Of a stretch of DNA of 20,830 nucleotides, positions 8,082-15,467 are shown piece after piece. How positions within the stretch are numbered: the first letter of the stretch is position 1; each line of letters opens with the position of its first letter. A program made the position numbers and the translations under genes. Origin of the DNA: Pauljensenia sp. (lineage in GTDB: Bacteria > Actinomycetota > Actinomycetes > Actinomycetales > Actinomycetaceae). The notes beneath the pieces are model-generated. The model saw only the letters and a program-made list of their open reading frames with translations, had not been told where the DNA came from and ran no database searches. Location of the stretch: the NCBI GenBank assembly GCA_029983625.1, contig JASBZF010000022.1, positions 1-20,830 of the forward strand, read 5' to 3'.

Positions 8082-8096
8082 AGCAGGAGGACAATA

Positions 8097-9104
<1,008 letters not shown>

Positions 9105-9131
9105 GCTGAAACCGACACTGTGATCGGCTGA

Positions 9132-9180
9132 CACCGGCGCCCGTCCGCCCCTGGGGGGGCCCGGCGCCCGTGTTTTCTCT
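9132..9180 (+). terminator. Hairpin terminator between gap and pgk
   Basis: CACCGGCGCC (9132-9141) pairs with GGCGCCCGTG (9163-9172) with one mismatch. The C/G-runs in the loop can extend the pairing. The stem runs straight into a T-rich tail (9173-9180, TTTTCTCT). Since pgk follows in the same direction 46 bases later, this is likely a partial terminator that lowers pgk-tpiA expression relative to gap. Confidence 0.75.
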
Positions 9181-9189
9181 TTGACATAC

Positions 9190-9206
9190 GGGTGGGTTAT
9201 CCGCCC
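9190..9206 (+). other. Small hairpin in pgk leader
   Basis: GGGTGG-GTTAT-CCGCCC forms a 6-bp stem with one G-U pair, 20 bases upstream of the pgk ATG. A perfect TTGACA (9181-9186) precedes it, but no -10 box lies at a normal distance, so a separate pgk promoter is not supported. Confidence 0.35.
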
Positions 9207-9225
9207 CTGATGAAAGGCTGGTTCT

Positions 9226-10416
9226 ATGAGGACCATCGATTCTCTTGGGGATCTGCGCGGTAAGCGCGTCCTCGTGCGTTCGGACTTCAACGTTCCGTTG
9301 AAGGACGGCGTGATCACCGATGATGGCCGTATCCGCGCGGCCCTGCCGACCCTGACGCGCCTTGTCGAAGCTGGCGCGAAGGTCGTCATTATGGCTCACC
9401 TTGGCCGCCCGAAAGGCAAGGTTGATCCGGCATTCTCTTTGGCTCCCGTTGCAGCTCGTCTCGGTGAACTGATTGACGCTCCTGTGACCCTTGCCGGTGA
9501 TGTGGTCGGTGAATCTGCACACGCTACTGTCGCTGGGCTGAACGATGGGGAAATCGCTCTTCTGGAGAATGTGCGCTACGACGCGCGTGAAACCTCAAAG
9601 GTCGATGAGGAACGCGCTGAACTCGCGGCAGCTTACGCAGAACTCGGCGATGCTTTCGTCTCTGACGGTTTCGGTGTCGTCCACCGCAAGCAGGCGTCCG
9701 TTTACGACATTGCCAAGCTTGTCCCTTCCGCTGCGGGCCTCCTCGTCTTCAAAGAGATCGAGTCCTTGCGTAAGGCGACCGACAATCCTGAGCGTCCCTA
9801 CGGGGTCGTTCTCGGAGGTTCGAAAGTTTCCGACAAGCTCGGCGTGATCGCCAACCTCTTGAAGAAAGCTGATCGTCTCTTCATCGGTGGCGGCATGGCG
9901 TTCACCTTCCTTGCAGCGAAGGGCTACTCGGTCGGCAAGTCCCTCCTCGAAGAAGACCAGATCGAAACCGTTAAGGGCTACATCGCTGAAGCCGCAGAAC
10001 GCGGTGTAGACCTGGTGCTTCCGATCGACGTGGTGGTCGCCCCCGAATTCGCCGCTGATGCTCCGGCAACGGTGGTGGATGCTGACGCGATCCCTGCCGA
10101 CCAAATGGGTCTGGATATCGGCCCTCGCTCGCGCGCCCTTTTTGCTGAGAAGATCACTTCCGCGAAGACGGTTGCGTGGAATGGTCCGATGGGTGTCTTC
10201 GAGTTCCCGGCTTTTGCCGAAGGCACGAAGGCTGTGGCGCGCGCACTGTCCGAAGGCGATATGTTTTCCGTCATCGGCGGTGGCGATTCAGCTGCTGCCG
10301 TCCGCCTTCTGGGCTTTGATGAAAAGACCTTCTCTCACATCTCCACCGGTGGTGGCGCTTCCCTCGAGCTCCTCGAAGGTAAGACTCTTCCCGGTATTGC
10401 AGTTCTGGAGGACTGA
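9226..10416 (+). CDS. pgk: Phosphoglycerate kinase
   Basis: Glycolytic kinase that transfers phosphate from 1,3-bisphosphoglycerate to ADP. The 396-residue product is of normal length. The N-terminal 3-phosphoglycerate site shows RVLVRSDFNVPL (14-25), DDGRIRAALPT and HLGRPKG. The SDGFGVVHRKQASV segment and the hinge VVLGGSKVSDKLGVI follow. The C-terminal nucleotide domain has WNGPMGVFE and the phosphate loop GGGDSAAAV. AAAGG sits about 8 bases before ATG 9226. It is separated from gap by a terminator-like hairpin and is followed by tpiA with only 3 bases between them, so pgk and tpiA are co-transcribed. Confidence 0.98.
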   Translation: MRTIDSLGDLRGKRVLVRSDFNVPLKDGVITDDGRIRAALPTLTRLVEAGAKVVIMAHLGRPKGKVDPAFSLAPVAARLGELIDAPVTLAGDVVGESAHATVAGLNDGEIALLENVRYDARETSKVDEERAELAAAYAELGDAFVSDGFGVVHRKQASVYDIAKLVPSAAGLLVFKEIESLRKATDNPERPYGVVLGGSKVSDKLGVIANLLKKADRLFIGGGMAFTFLAAKGYSVGKSLLEEDQIETVKGYIAEAAERGVDLVLPIDVVVAPEFAADAPATVVDADAIPADQMGLDIGPRSRALFAEKITSAKTVAWNGPMGVFEFPAFAEGTKAVARALSEGDMFSVIGGGDSAAAVRLLGFDEKTFSHISTGGGASLELLEGKTLPGIAVLED

Positions 10417-10419
10417 TCC

Positions 10420-11196
10420 ATGTCACGTACCCCCCTTATGGCTGGTAACTGGAAGATGAACCTCGATCACCTTGAGGCGAATCATCTTGTCCAGGGGCTT
10501 GCGATGGAGCTTCGGGATCACAATCACGATTACTCGCGCTGCGAGGTGCTTGTGATCCCGCCTTTCACCGACATCCGTACCGTCCAGACAATCGTCGATG
10601 CCGATGAGCTTGGCATTAAGTACGGCGCTCAGGATGTGTCAATCCACGACAATGGCGCATACACGGGTGAGATTTCCACCTCGATGCTGACCAAGCTCGG
10701 CTGCACCTATGTGGTGATGGGACACTCAGAGCGCCGTGAGTACCACAATGAGTCTGATGAGCTTGTTGGCGCTAAAGCCCGCAAGGTCCTCGATGCCGGT
10801 ATGACTCCGATCCTGTGTTGCGGCGAAGCTCTTGAGGTCCGTAAAGCTGGGACGCATGTGGAGTTTGTGCTGTCTCAGATCCGTGCGGCTCTTGCTGGTT
10901 GGTCAGCTCAGGACGTTGCGCAGATTGTGATTGCCTACGAGCCTATCTGGGCGATTGGCACCGGTGAGACCGCAACTGCCGAGGACGCGCAGGAAGTATG
11001 TGGCGCGATTCGTTCGGCGCTGGCTCAGGACTTCGGTGCTGAAACTGCTGAGGTGACTCGCGTTCTCTACGGTGGTTCGGCGAAGCCGGACAATATCAAG
11101 GAGCTGATGGCTCAGCCTGATATTGATGGCGCTCTGATTGGTGGCGCTTCCTTGAAGGCTGATTCTTTCGCCGAGATGGCACGCTTCTACGCCTGA
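10420..11196 (+). CDS. tpiA: Triosephosphate isomerase
   Basis: Interconverts dihydroxyacetone phosphate and glyceraldehyde-3-phosphate. The 258-residue TIM barrel has every catalytic residue visible: Asn10 and Lys12 in AGNWKMN, electrophile His102 in MGHSERR, and base Glu174 in IAYEPIWAIGTG. The phosphate-binding end is YGGSAKPDN and GALIGGASLK. GGAGG ends 8 bases before ATG 10420, inside the end of pgk. It is followed by a long GC-rich hairpin and then secG, the usual actinobacterial order. Confidence 0.98.
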   Translation: MSRTPLMAGNWKMNLDHLEANHLVQGLAMELRDHNHDYSRCEVLVIPPFTDIRTVQTIVDADELGIKYGAQDVSIHDNGAYTGEISTSMLTKLGCTYVVMGHSERREYHNESDELVGAKARKVLDAGMTPILCCGEALEVRKAGTHVEFVLSQIRAALAGWSAQDVAQIVIAYEPIWAIGTGETATAEDAQEVCGAIRSALAQDFGAETAEVTRVLYGGSAKPDNIKELMAQPDIDGALIGGASLKADSFAEMARFYA

Positions 11197-11216
11197 TCTT
11201 GAGGATCTTTCATCAT

Positions 11217-11250
11217 GTTGGGGTCAGCCGGTGTGCCGGTTGGCCCCAAC
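11217..11250 (+). terminator. Long hairpin between tpiA and secG
   Basis: The 34 bases fold into an unbroken 15-bp stem (two G-U pairs) closed by a TGTG tetraloop, beginning GTTGGGG and ending CCCCAAC, 20 bases after the tpiA stop. No T-run follows. Actinobacteria often use such U-less hairpins as terminators or as 3'-end stabilisers; I cannot tell which applies here. Confidence 0.6.
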
Positions 11251-11335
11251 CCCCTTGTGGGAAGTAGACTTTGCTCGTTAGTCCCTCGTGGCAACGGCCT
11301 CGCGCCAATGCCGACAGAGAAGAATCGGAAGCCAA

Positions 11336-11581
11336 GTGACCGCACTGAAAATTGTCCTGCTCGTCCTTATTGTTCTTACGAGTATCCTCCTTACCCTGAC
11401 GGTGCTGATGCACAAAGGGAAGGGTGGCGGTGTGTCCGACATGTTCGGTGGTGGCCTGTCTTCGACAGCGGGTTCTTCCGGTGTTGCCGAGCGTAACCTG
11501 AACCGCATTACCCTCGGCATCATGATTATGTGGGTGGTGTCGATTGTCGGTTTTGGTCTCATGCAGAAGTGGGTTTTTTAA
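11336..11581 (+). CDS. secG: Preprotein translocase subunit SecG
   Basis: Small inner-membrane subunit of the SecYEG channel that assists SecA-driven export. The 81-residue protein has two hydrophobic helices (about residues 4-22 and 57-76). Between them is the hallmark loop LMHKGKGGGVSDMFGGG, followed by SGVAERNLNRIT. GTG 11336 is chosen because a GGAAG lies just upstream and the product matches the family length; the frame is open upstream to 11288. A TAGACT (11265-11270) could be a -10 for an independent promoter after the tpiA hairpin, but without a clear -35. It converges on tkt, with a roughly 400-base gap between them. Confidence 0.95.
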   Translation: MTALKIVLLVLIVLTSILLTLTVLMHKGKGGGVSDMFGGGLSSTAGSSGVAERNLNRITLGIMIMWVVSIVGFGLMQKWVF

Positions 11582-11655
11582 GGGTTTGCGCACTCTTTTC
11601 ACCCGCTCCTTTTCGTTTTCCTGAACTGCGGTTTTGTTTGCCGTAGTTGCACTAC

Positions 11656-11699
11656 ACCTGCGACAACATCGGTTATTCCCGTTGTGGTCGCAGGTTTTT
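11656..11699 (+). terminator. Rho-independent terminator of secG operon
   Basis: ACCTGCGAC (11656-11664) pairs perfectly with GTCGCAGGT (11687-11695). An inner ACAAC/GTTGT pairing is also possible. The stem is followed immediately by a five-T run (11695-11699). It lies 74 bases past the secG stop. Confidence 0.85.
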
Positions 11700-11707
11700 A
11701 CGCATTT

Positions 11708-11756
11708 ACACACTCGCTCAACGGCGTGTGTTTTCGTGGTTCCCACGTCTTTTCTT
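11708..11756 (+). terminator. Two further small hairpins with T-rich tails
   Basis: ACACAC (11708-11713) pairs with GTGTGT (11726-11731) followed by TTTT. Then CGTGG-TTC-CCACG (11735-11747) is followed by TCTTTTCTT. They stand directly behind the main secG terminator and may act as back-up terminators facing the converging tkt gene. Each alone is weak. Confidence 0.4.
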
Positions 11757-11924
11757 CGCAGAACTGAGGTGTTTTCGTAGAGAGCACGTCTTGGCAGGGC
11801 TGAGCGTGTAGGGTGTCTTCAGCGGTGACCACATACAGAGTTCTTCACTGCAAGTGTTGCAAAAGGTCTCCTCGCAACTGTCGCGAAAGATTGCCTCCAG
11901 GATCACACCTGCTCTTTAGCACAA
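11757..11924. other. Non-coding gap between convergent secG and tkt
   Basis: No recognisable gene is present. The only open frame of note is a 62-codon minus-strand frame from GTG 11906 to 11718 with clustered cysteines and no clear ribosome site. A GTTGC/GCAAC inverted repeat lies near 11855-11880. No promoter pair with normal spacing could be made out. Confidence 0.5.
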
Positions 11925-11961
11925 TAAAAGTGCAGCCCCGCCCTCGTGAATCGAGGACGGG
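11925..11961 (-). terminator. Rho-independent terminator of tkt
   Basis: Read on the minus strand, CCCGTCCTCG-ATTCA-CGAGGGCGGG forms a 10-bp stem (one G-T pair, 11937-11961). A TTTTATT tract follows a few bases later (about 11924-11930). It begins 33 bases beyond the tkt stop. Confidence 0.8.
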
Positions 11962-11994
11962 ACCACACGCGCGCAGCTCAAGCCCGCGCAGCTT

Positions 11995-14073
11995 TTACTT
12001 CACTGCGGCAAGAGACTCTTTCGCAGCTGCGGCAACATTCTCAGCGGTGAAACCGTAGTCAGCAAAGAGAAGATCACCGGATGCAGATTCGCCGAAATGC
12101 TCAAGAGACACAGAACGGCCAGCATCACCGACAAGAGCACGCCACGGCATCGCGACACCCGCTTCAACGGAGACACGCGCCTTCACAGCGGCAGGAAGAA
12201 CAGACTCTTTGTACTCTGCGGACTGTTCGTCGAACCACTCCATGCACGGAACAGAGACGACACGCGCCTTCACGCCCTCGCCTGCAAGGAGGTCCTTTGC
12301 TTCCAGCGCATACTGAACCTCAGAACCGGACGCCATGAGAATCACGTCCGGGGTGCCTTCAACATCGGCGAGAACATAAGCGCCCTTCGCCAATCCCTCC
12401 GCAGAAGCAAGAGCCCCTTCACCGCGTTCGGGAACCGGCAGGTTCTGACGAGAAAGGATCAGCGCTGCCGGGTGAGCCTTCTCAAGGACCGTCTTCCAAG
12501 CGACAACAGTCTCATTCGCGTCAGCCGGACGCACAATCGCAAGGTTCGGGATCGCACGGTAAGCGGCAAGATGCTCCACGGGCTGATGGGTGGGACCATC
12601 CTCACCGACGCCAATTGAATCGTGAGTCCACACGTAGGTCACGGGAAGATCCATGAGCGCAGCCAAGCGCACTGCTCCGCGCATGAAATCGGAGAAGACG
12701 AAGAAGGTACCGCCGTAGGGACGAGTCAGACCATCCGCAGCCATACCGTTCATGATCGCGCCCATCGCGAATTCACGGATACCGAAGTGGAGATTACGTC
12801 CGAAAATGTCGCCTTGGAAAGTGCCGGTCGAGTATTCAGCCGGGATGAACGAAGGCTGACCCGGCATGAGGGTGTTATTCGACCCCGCAAGATCAGCGGA
12901 ACCGCCCCACACTTCGGGAAGCACATCGGCAAGAGAAGCAATCACTTTCCCGGAAGCAGAACGGGTCGCTACAGCCTTCCCCGGCTCAAAGCTCGGAAGC
13001 GCGGACTCCCAATTTTCAGGAAGCTTCTTGTTGAGAATACGGTCGAGGAGTTCAGCACGTTCAGGATGAGCAGTCTTCCACTGGGCAAAACGAGCATCCC
13101 ATTCGCTGCGAGCCTGCTCGGCGCGGGCTACGACATTCGCGCGAGCGTAAGCGACAGCTTCTTCATCGACAGCGAACATCGCGTCAGGATCTGCGCCCAG
13201 AGTTTCCTTGAGGCCACGCAAAGCTTCCGTCCCCAGTTTGGATCCGTGAATGCCGCCGGTGTTTTGCTTACCGGGGGTCGGCCAGCCAATGATCGTGCGC
13301 ACAGCAATAATCGAGGGCTGATCCGTCTGCGCTTTCGCAGCTTCGATGGCTGCATCCAGGGCTACGACATCTTCAGCGTAGGAGCCATCTTCAGAGAGCC
13401 AATCGACCCGCTGCGTGTGCCATCCGTATGCTTCGTAGCGCTTGAGCACATCTTCGGTGAAGGCGATGTCCGTGTCGTCTTCGATGGAGATGTGGTTGTC
13501 GTCCCAGAGAAGAATGAGGTTGCCGAGTTTCTGGGTGCCCGCCAGGGAGGAGGCTTCCGCAGCTACGCCTTCTTGGAGGCAACCGTCGCCTGCGATGACG
13601 TAGACGTAATGATCGAAGGGGGAGTCACCCATCGGGGTTTCAGGATCGAAGAGACCGTGGGAGCGGCGCGCTGACATGGCGAAGCCAACGGCGGAGGCGA
13701 TGCCTGTGCCGAGCGGACCGGTGGTGATTTCCACGCCCGGAGTGTGCCCGTATTCGGGGTGAGCTGGGGTGAGGGAACCGCGTGTGCGCAGAGCTTTAAG
13801 GTCGTCCAGTTCGAGGGTTTGACCTGCGAGGTACATCTGGCAGTACTGCGTCAACGAGGAGTGGCCCGCTGACATGATGAAACGGTCACGACCCAGCCAC
13901 TGCGGATCCTTTGGATCAATGCGCAGGTGCCTTTGGAAAAGGAGGTAGGCAGCGGGTGCAATGGAGATCGCGGTGCCGGGGTGTCCGGAGCCGACCTTCT
14001 CGACGGCATCTGCCGCGAGGATTTTCGCGGTTTTGACCGCGCGGTCGTCGAGTTCGTTCCACTTGAGTGTCAC
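11995..14073 (-). CDS. tkt: Transketolase
   Basis: Thiamine-diphosphate enzyme of the non-oxidative pentose phosphate pathway that moves two-carbon units between ketose and aldose phosphates. The 692-residue product has all three family domains. The pyrophosphate half has SGHPG (29-33), GHSS, GPLG and the metal-ThDP motif GDGCLQEG (162-169) with Asn193. The pyrimidine half has FGIREFAMG, with the conserved Glu, and HDSIGVGEDGPTHQP. The C-terminal domain closes the protein. GTG 14073 is chosen because TGGAGG ends 5 bases upstream on the minus strand and the start then agrees with the family (TLKWNELDDRAVKTAKILAADAV); the frame is open to 14112. It is transcribed against the glycolytic operon, an arrangement shared with Mycobacterium, and has its own terminator. 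Confidence 0.97.
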   Translation of the reverse strand: MTLKWNELDDRAVKTAKILAADAVEKVGSGHPGTAISIAPAAYLLFQRHLRIDPKDPQWLGRDRFIMSAGHSSLTQYCQMYLAGQTLELDDLKALRTRGSLTPAHPEYGHTPGVEITTGPLGTGIASAVGFAMSARRSHGLFDPETPMGDSPFDHYVYVIAGDGCLQEGVAAEASSLAGTQKLGNLILLWDDNHISIEDDTDIAFTEDVLKRYEAYGWHTQRVDWLSEDGSYAEDVVALDAAIEAAKAQTDQPSIIAVRTIIGWPTPGKQNTGGIHGSKLGTEALRGLKETLGADPDAMFAVDEEAVAYARANVVARAEQARSEWDARFAQWKTAHPERAELLDRILNKKLPENWESALPSFEPGKAVATRSASGKVIASLADVLPEVWGGSADLAGSNNTLMPGQPSFIPAEYSTGTFQGDIFGRNLHFGIREFAMGAIMNGMAADGLTRPYGGTFFVFSDFMRGAVRLAALMDLPVTYVWTHDSIGVGEDGPTHQPVEHLAAYRAIPNLAIVRPADANETVVAWKTVLEKAHPAALILSRQNLPVPERGEGALASAEGLAKGAYVLADVEGTPDVILMASGSEVQYALEAKDLLAGEGVKARVVSVPCMEWFDEQSAEYKESVLPAAVKARVSVEAGVAMPWRALVGDAGRSVSLEHFGESASGDLLFADYGFTAENVAAAAKESLAAVK

Positions 14074-14125
14074 ATCGGCCTCCAGCCGGATCAGGCCCCT
14101 TCGTCGGAGCATGGTGTTTTCTTAC

Positions 14126-14180
14126 GAAAGTGTAGCGAAAGAGAAGTGAAAGCGGAGGGGCCGTTTTCGCTTTCTTTCAC
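14126..14180. promoter_or_regulatory. Phased GAAAG array and inverted repeat in tkt leader/promoter
   Basis: GAAAG occurs at 14126, 14137 and 14148, each exactly 11 bases apart, about one helical turn. GTGAAAG (14146-14152) is mirrored by CTTTCAC (14174-14180), and AAAGCG (14149-14154) by CGCTTT (14168-14173). On the minus strand TACACT (14129-14134) is a possible tkt -10 inside the array. The layout suggests a multimeric protein-binding site controlling tkt; the protein is unknown. Confidence 0.4.
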
Positions 14181-14489
14181 GACGATCTTCAGGAACGATC
14201 CTACGCCTAGGCTCCGCAGCGTCGTTACGCATAAGGTCCCCAGTGCTGAGCTCTGCCTGCTGTTGGTGAGGTATGGCGCTTGTGGTGCAGAACGCCTCAG
14301 GGGTGATGCACGAGGTCGTGGAGTGATTCGACGGAGTGATTCGACCAAGCTGAGCAGTGGCAGAGGGCGGAAGGTTCAGAACGTGCCGCAGGGGAGAAAA
14401 GCTCGAAGGAAAGGATATGAAGGGCATGGCATGAAGAGCAGAAAGGCGTGAAGGTCAGGCTGGGCAGTGATCGAGGCCGCTGAGCGCGG
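14181..14489. other. Non-coding part of tkt-xerD divergent gap
   Basis: No gene is recognised in this interval. It holds a perfect 13-bp tandem duplication (14320-14345). It also has a purine-rich stretch (about 14350-14460) with several tiny ATG frames of 5-7 codons, which I do not consider genes. The frame that runs into xerD from GTG 14467 adds 12 residues without family support. Confidence 0.5.
14320..14345 (+). repeat. Perfect 13-bp tandem duplication
   Basis: GGAGTGATTCGAC occurs twice, head to tail with no spacer (14320-14332 and 14333-14345), in the non-coding gap between tkt and xerD. It could be a replication-slippage product or a double operator site. Confidence 0.9.
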
Positions 14490-14495
14490 TATCGT
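14490..14495 (+). promoter_or_regulatory. -10 box for leaderless xerD transcript
   Basis: TATCGT fits TANNNT and ends 7 bases before ATG 14503. There is no Shine-Dalgarno in front of that ATG and no obvious -35. Confidence 0.4.
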
Positions 14496-14502
14496 CGTTG
14501 CG

Positions 14503-15453
14503 ATGAACGAATTAGAAGAACTGCAAAACGAATGGCTCAGCCATTTGCGGATCGAAAAAGGCGCTTCGCCTCATACTCTTTCGAACTATCGCCGCGACCT
14601 TGATCGCTATCGCAGTGACCTTGAACGTCACGCAATCACACAGCTTCACGCGATTAGCACCCGCGATGTGGAACGTCACCTTGCTGATTTTGCTTCAGGA
14701 GTTTTGACCGGTCACGCGGCAGCGCCTTCTACGGTTGCGAGGGCGTCAGCTGCGATTCGTGGATTCCATAGTTTCCTTCTGAGCGAGGGCGTTACTGACC
14801 ACGATCCGGCGGCGAGGCTTCACGTGCCCAAACAGGCCAAGCGCCTACCGAAAGCCCTCAGCGTCGATCAGGTCGAAGCCCTTTTGAACGCGGCCCGTTT
14901 CGGTGATGACGTGAGTGCGCTCAGAGACACAGCTTTGCTTGAAGTGCTGTATGCGACCGGTGCCCGAGTATCTGAAGCTCTCGCTTTGACGATTGACGAC
15001 CTCGCCCTCGACGAGGACACACCTCTTGTGTGCCTCTACGGGAAAGGCCGTAAAGAGCGTTTCGTTCCTGTGGGGTCAATGGCGCATGAGGCTCTGGCCG
15101 CCTATCTTGTGCGTTCCAGACCTGTGCTGGCGAGCAGGGGAAAGGGGACACCTCGTGTCTTTTTAAACTCTCGCGGTGCTCCGCTGTCGCGTCAAAGTGC
15201 GTGGGAGATTCTGCAAAAAGCAGCTGCGGGCGCGGGGCTTCACGGGCAAGTGTCGCCTCATACGCTCCGTCATTCTTTCGCGACGCATCTTCTCGAGGGC
15301 GGGGCTTCGATCCGTGATGTCCAAGAGCTTTTAGGGCACGCTTCGGTCCAGACTACGCAGATTTACACGAAAGTGACGGCGAGGATGCTCTTGGAGGTCT
15401 ATCGTTCAAGCCATCCCAGGGCAGTGGCAAAGGGGGAAATGAGTCTTCCATGA
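14503..15453 (+). CDS. xerD: Tyrosine recombinase XerD
   Basis: Site-specific recombinase that resolves chromosome dimers at dif, with XerC and FtsK. The 316-residue product has the SAM-like core-binding N-domain (about 7-105) and the catalytic domain. All catalytic residues are visible: Arg155 (ATGARVSEAL), Lys181 (GKGRKERF), His253 and Arg256 (PHTLRHSFATHLL), His279 (LGHASVQTTQIY) and nucleophile Tyr288. XerD rather than XerC or a phage integrase is inferred from the neighbourhood (parA-scpA-scpB) and the single-copy chromosomal context. ATG 14503 matches the family start; GTG 14467 is an alternative. A candidate -10 places the transcript start at this ATG. The stop lies 14 bases before parA. 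Confidence 0.94.
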   Translation: MNELEELQNEWLSHLRIEKGASPHTLSNYRRDLDRYRSDLERHAITQLHAISTRDVERHLADFASGVLTGHAAAPSTVARASAAIRGFHSFLLSEGVTDHDPAARLHVPKQAKRLPKALSVDQVEALLNAARFGDDVSALRDTALLEVLYATGARVSEALALTIDDLALDEDTPLVCLYGKGRKERFVPVGSMAHEALAAYLVRSRPVLASRGKGTPRVFLNSRGAPLSRQSAWEILQKAAAGAGLHGQVSPHTLRHSFATHLLEGGASIRDVQELLGHASVQTTQIYTKVTARMLLEVYRSSHPRAVAKGEMSLP

Positions 15454-15455
15454 CC

Positions 15456-15461
15456 TAGAAT
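15456..15461 (+). promoter_or_regulatory. -10 box for leaderless parA transcript
   Basis: TAGAAT is close to the -10 consensus and ends exactly 6 bases before GTG 15468. It overlaps the few bases after the xerD stop. No Shine-Dalgarno is present. It is the clearest of three leaderless-type starts in the window and would give parA-scpA-scpB its own promoter. Confidence 0.55.
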
Positions 15462-15467
15462 CGCAGT

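Noticed and set aside
9181..9186. Perfect TTGACA as -35 of a pgk promoter
   Set aside because: No -10 box at 16-19 bases; the match is formed at the edge of the terminator T-tract.
12622..13674. 350-codon plus-strand frame opposite tkt
   Set aside because: It lies wholly within well-supported transketolase coding and has no domain resemblance.
14417..14460. Tiny ATG frames of 5-7 codons upstream of xerD as leader peptides
   Set aside because: Too short, overlapping and in random purine-rich sequence; the likely xerD transcript starts downstream of them.
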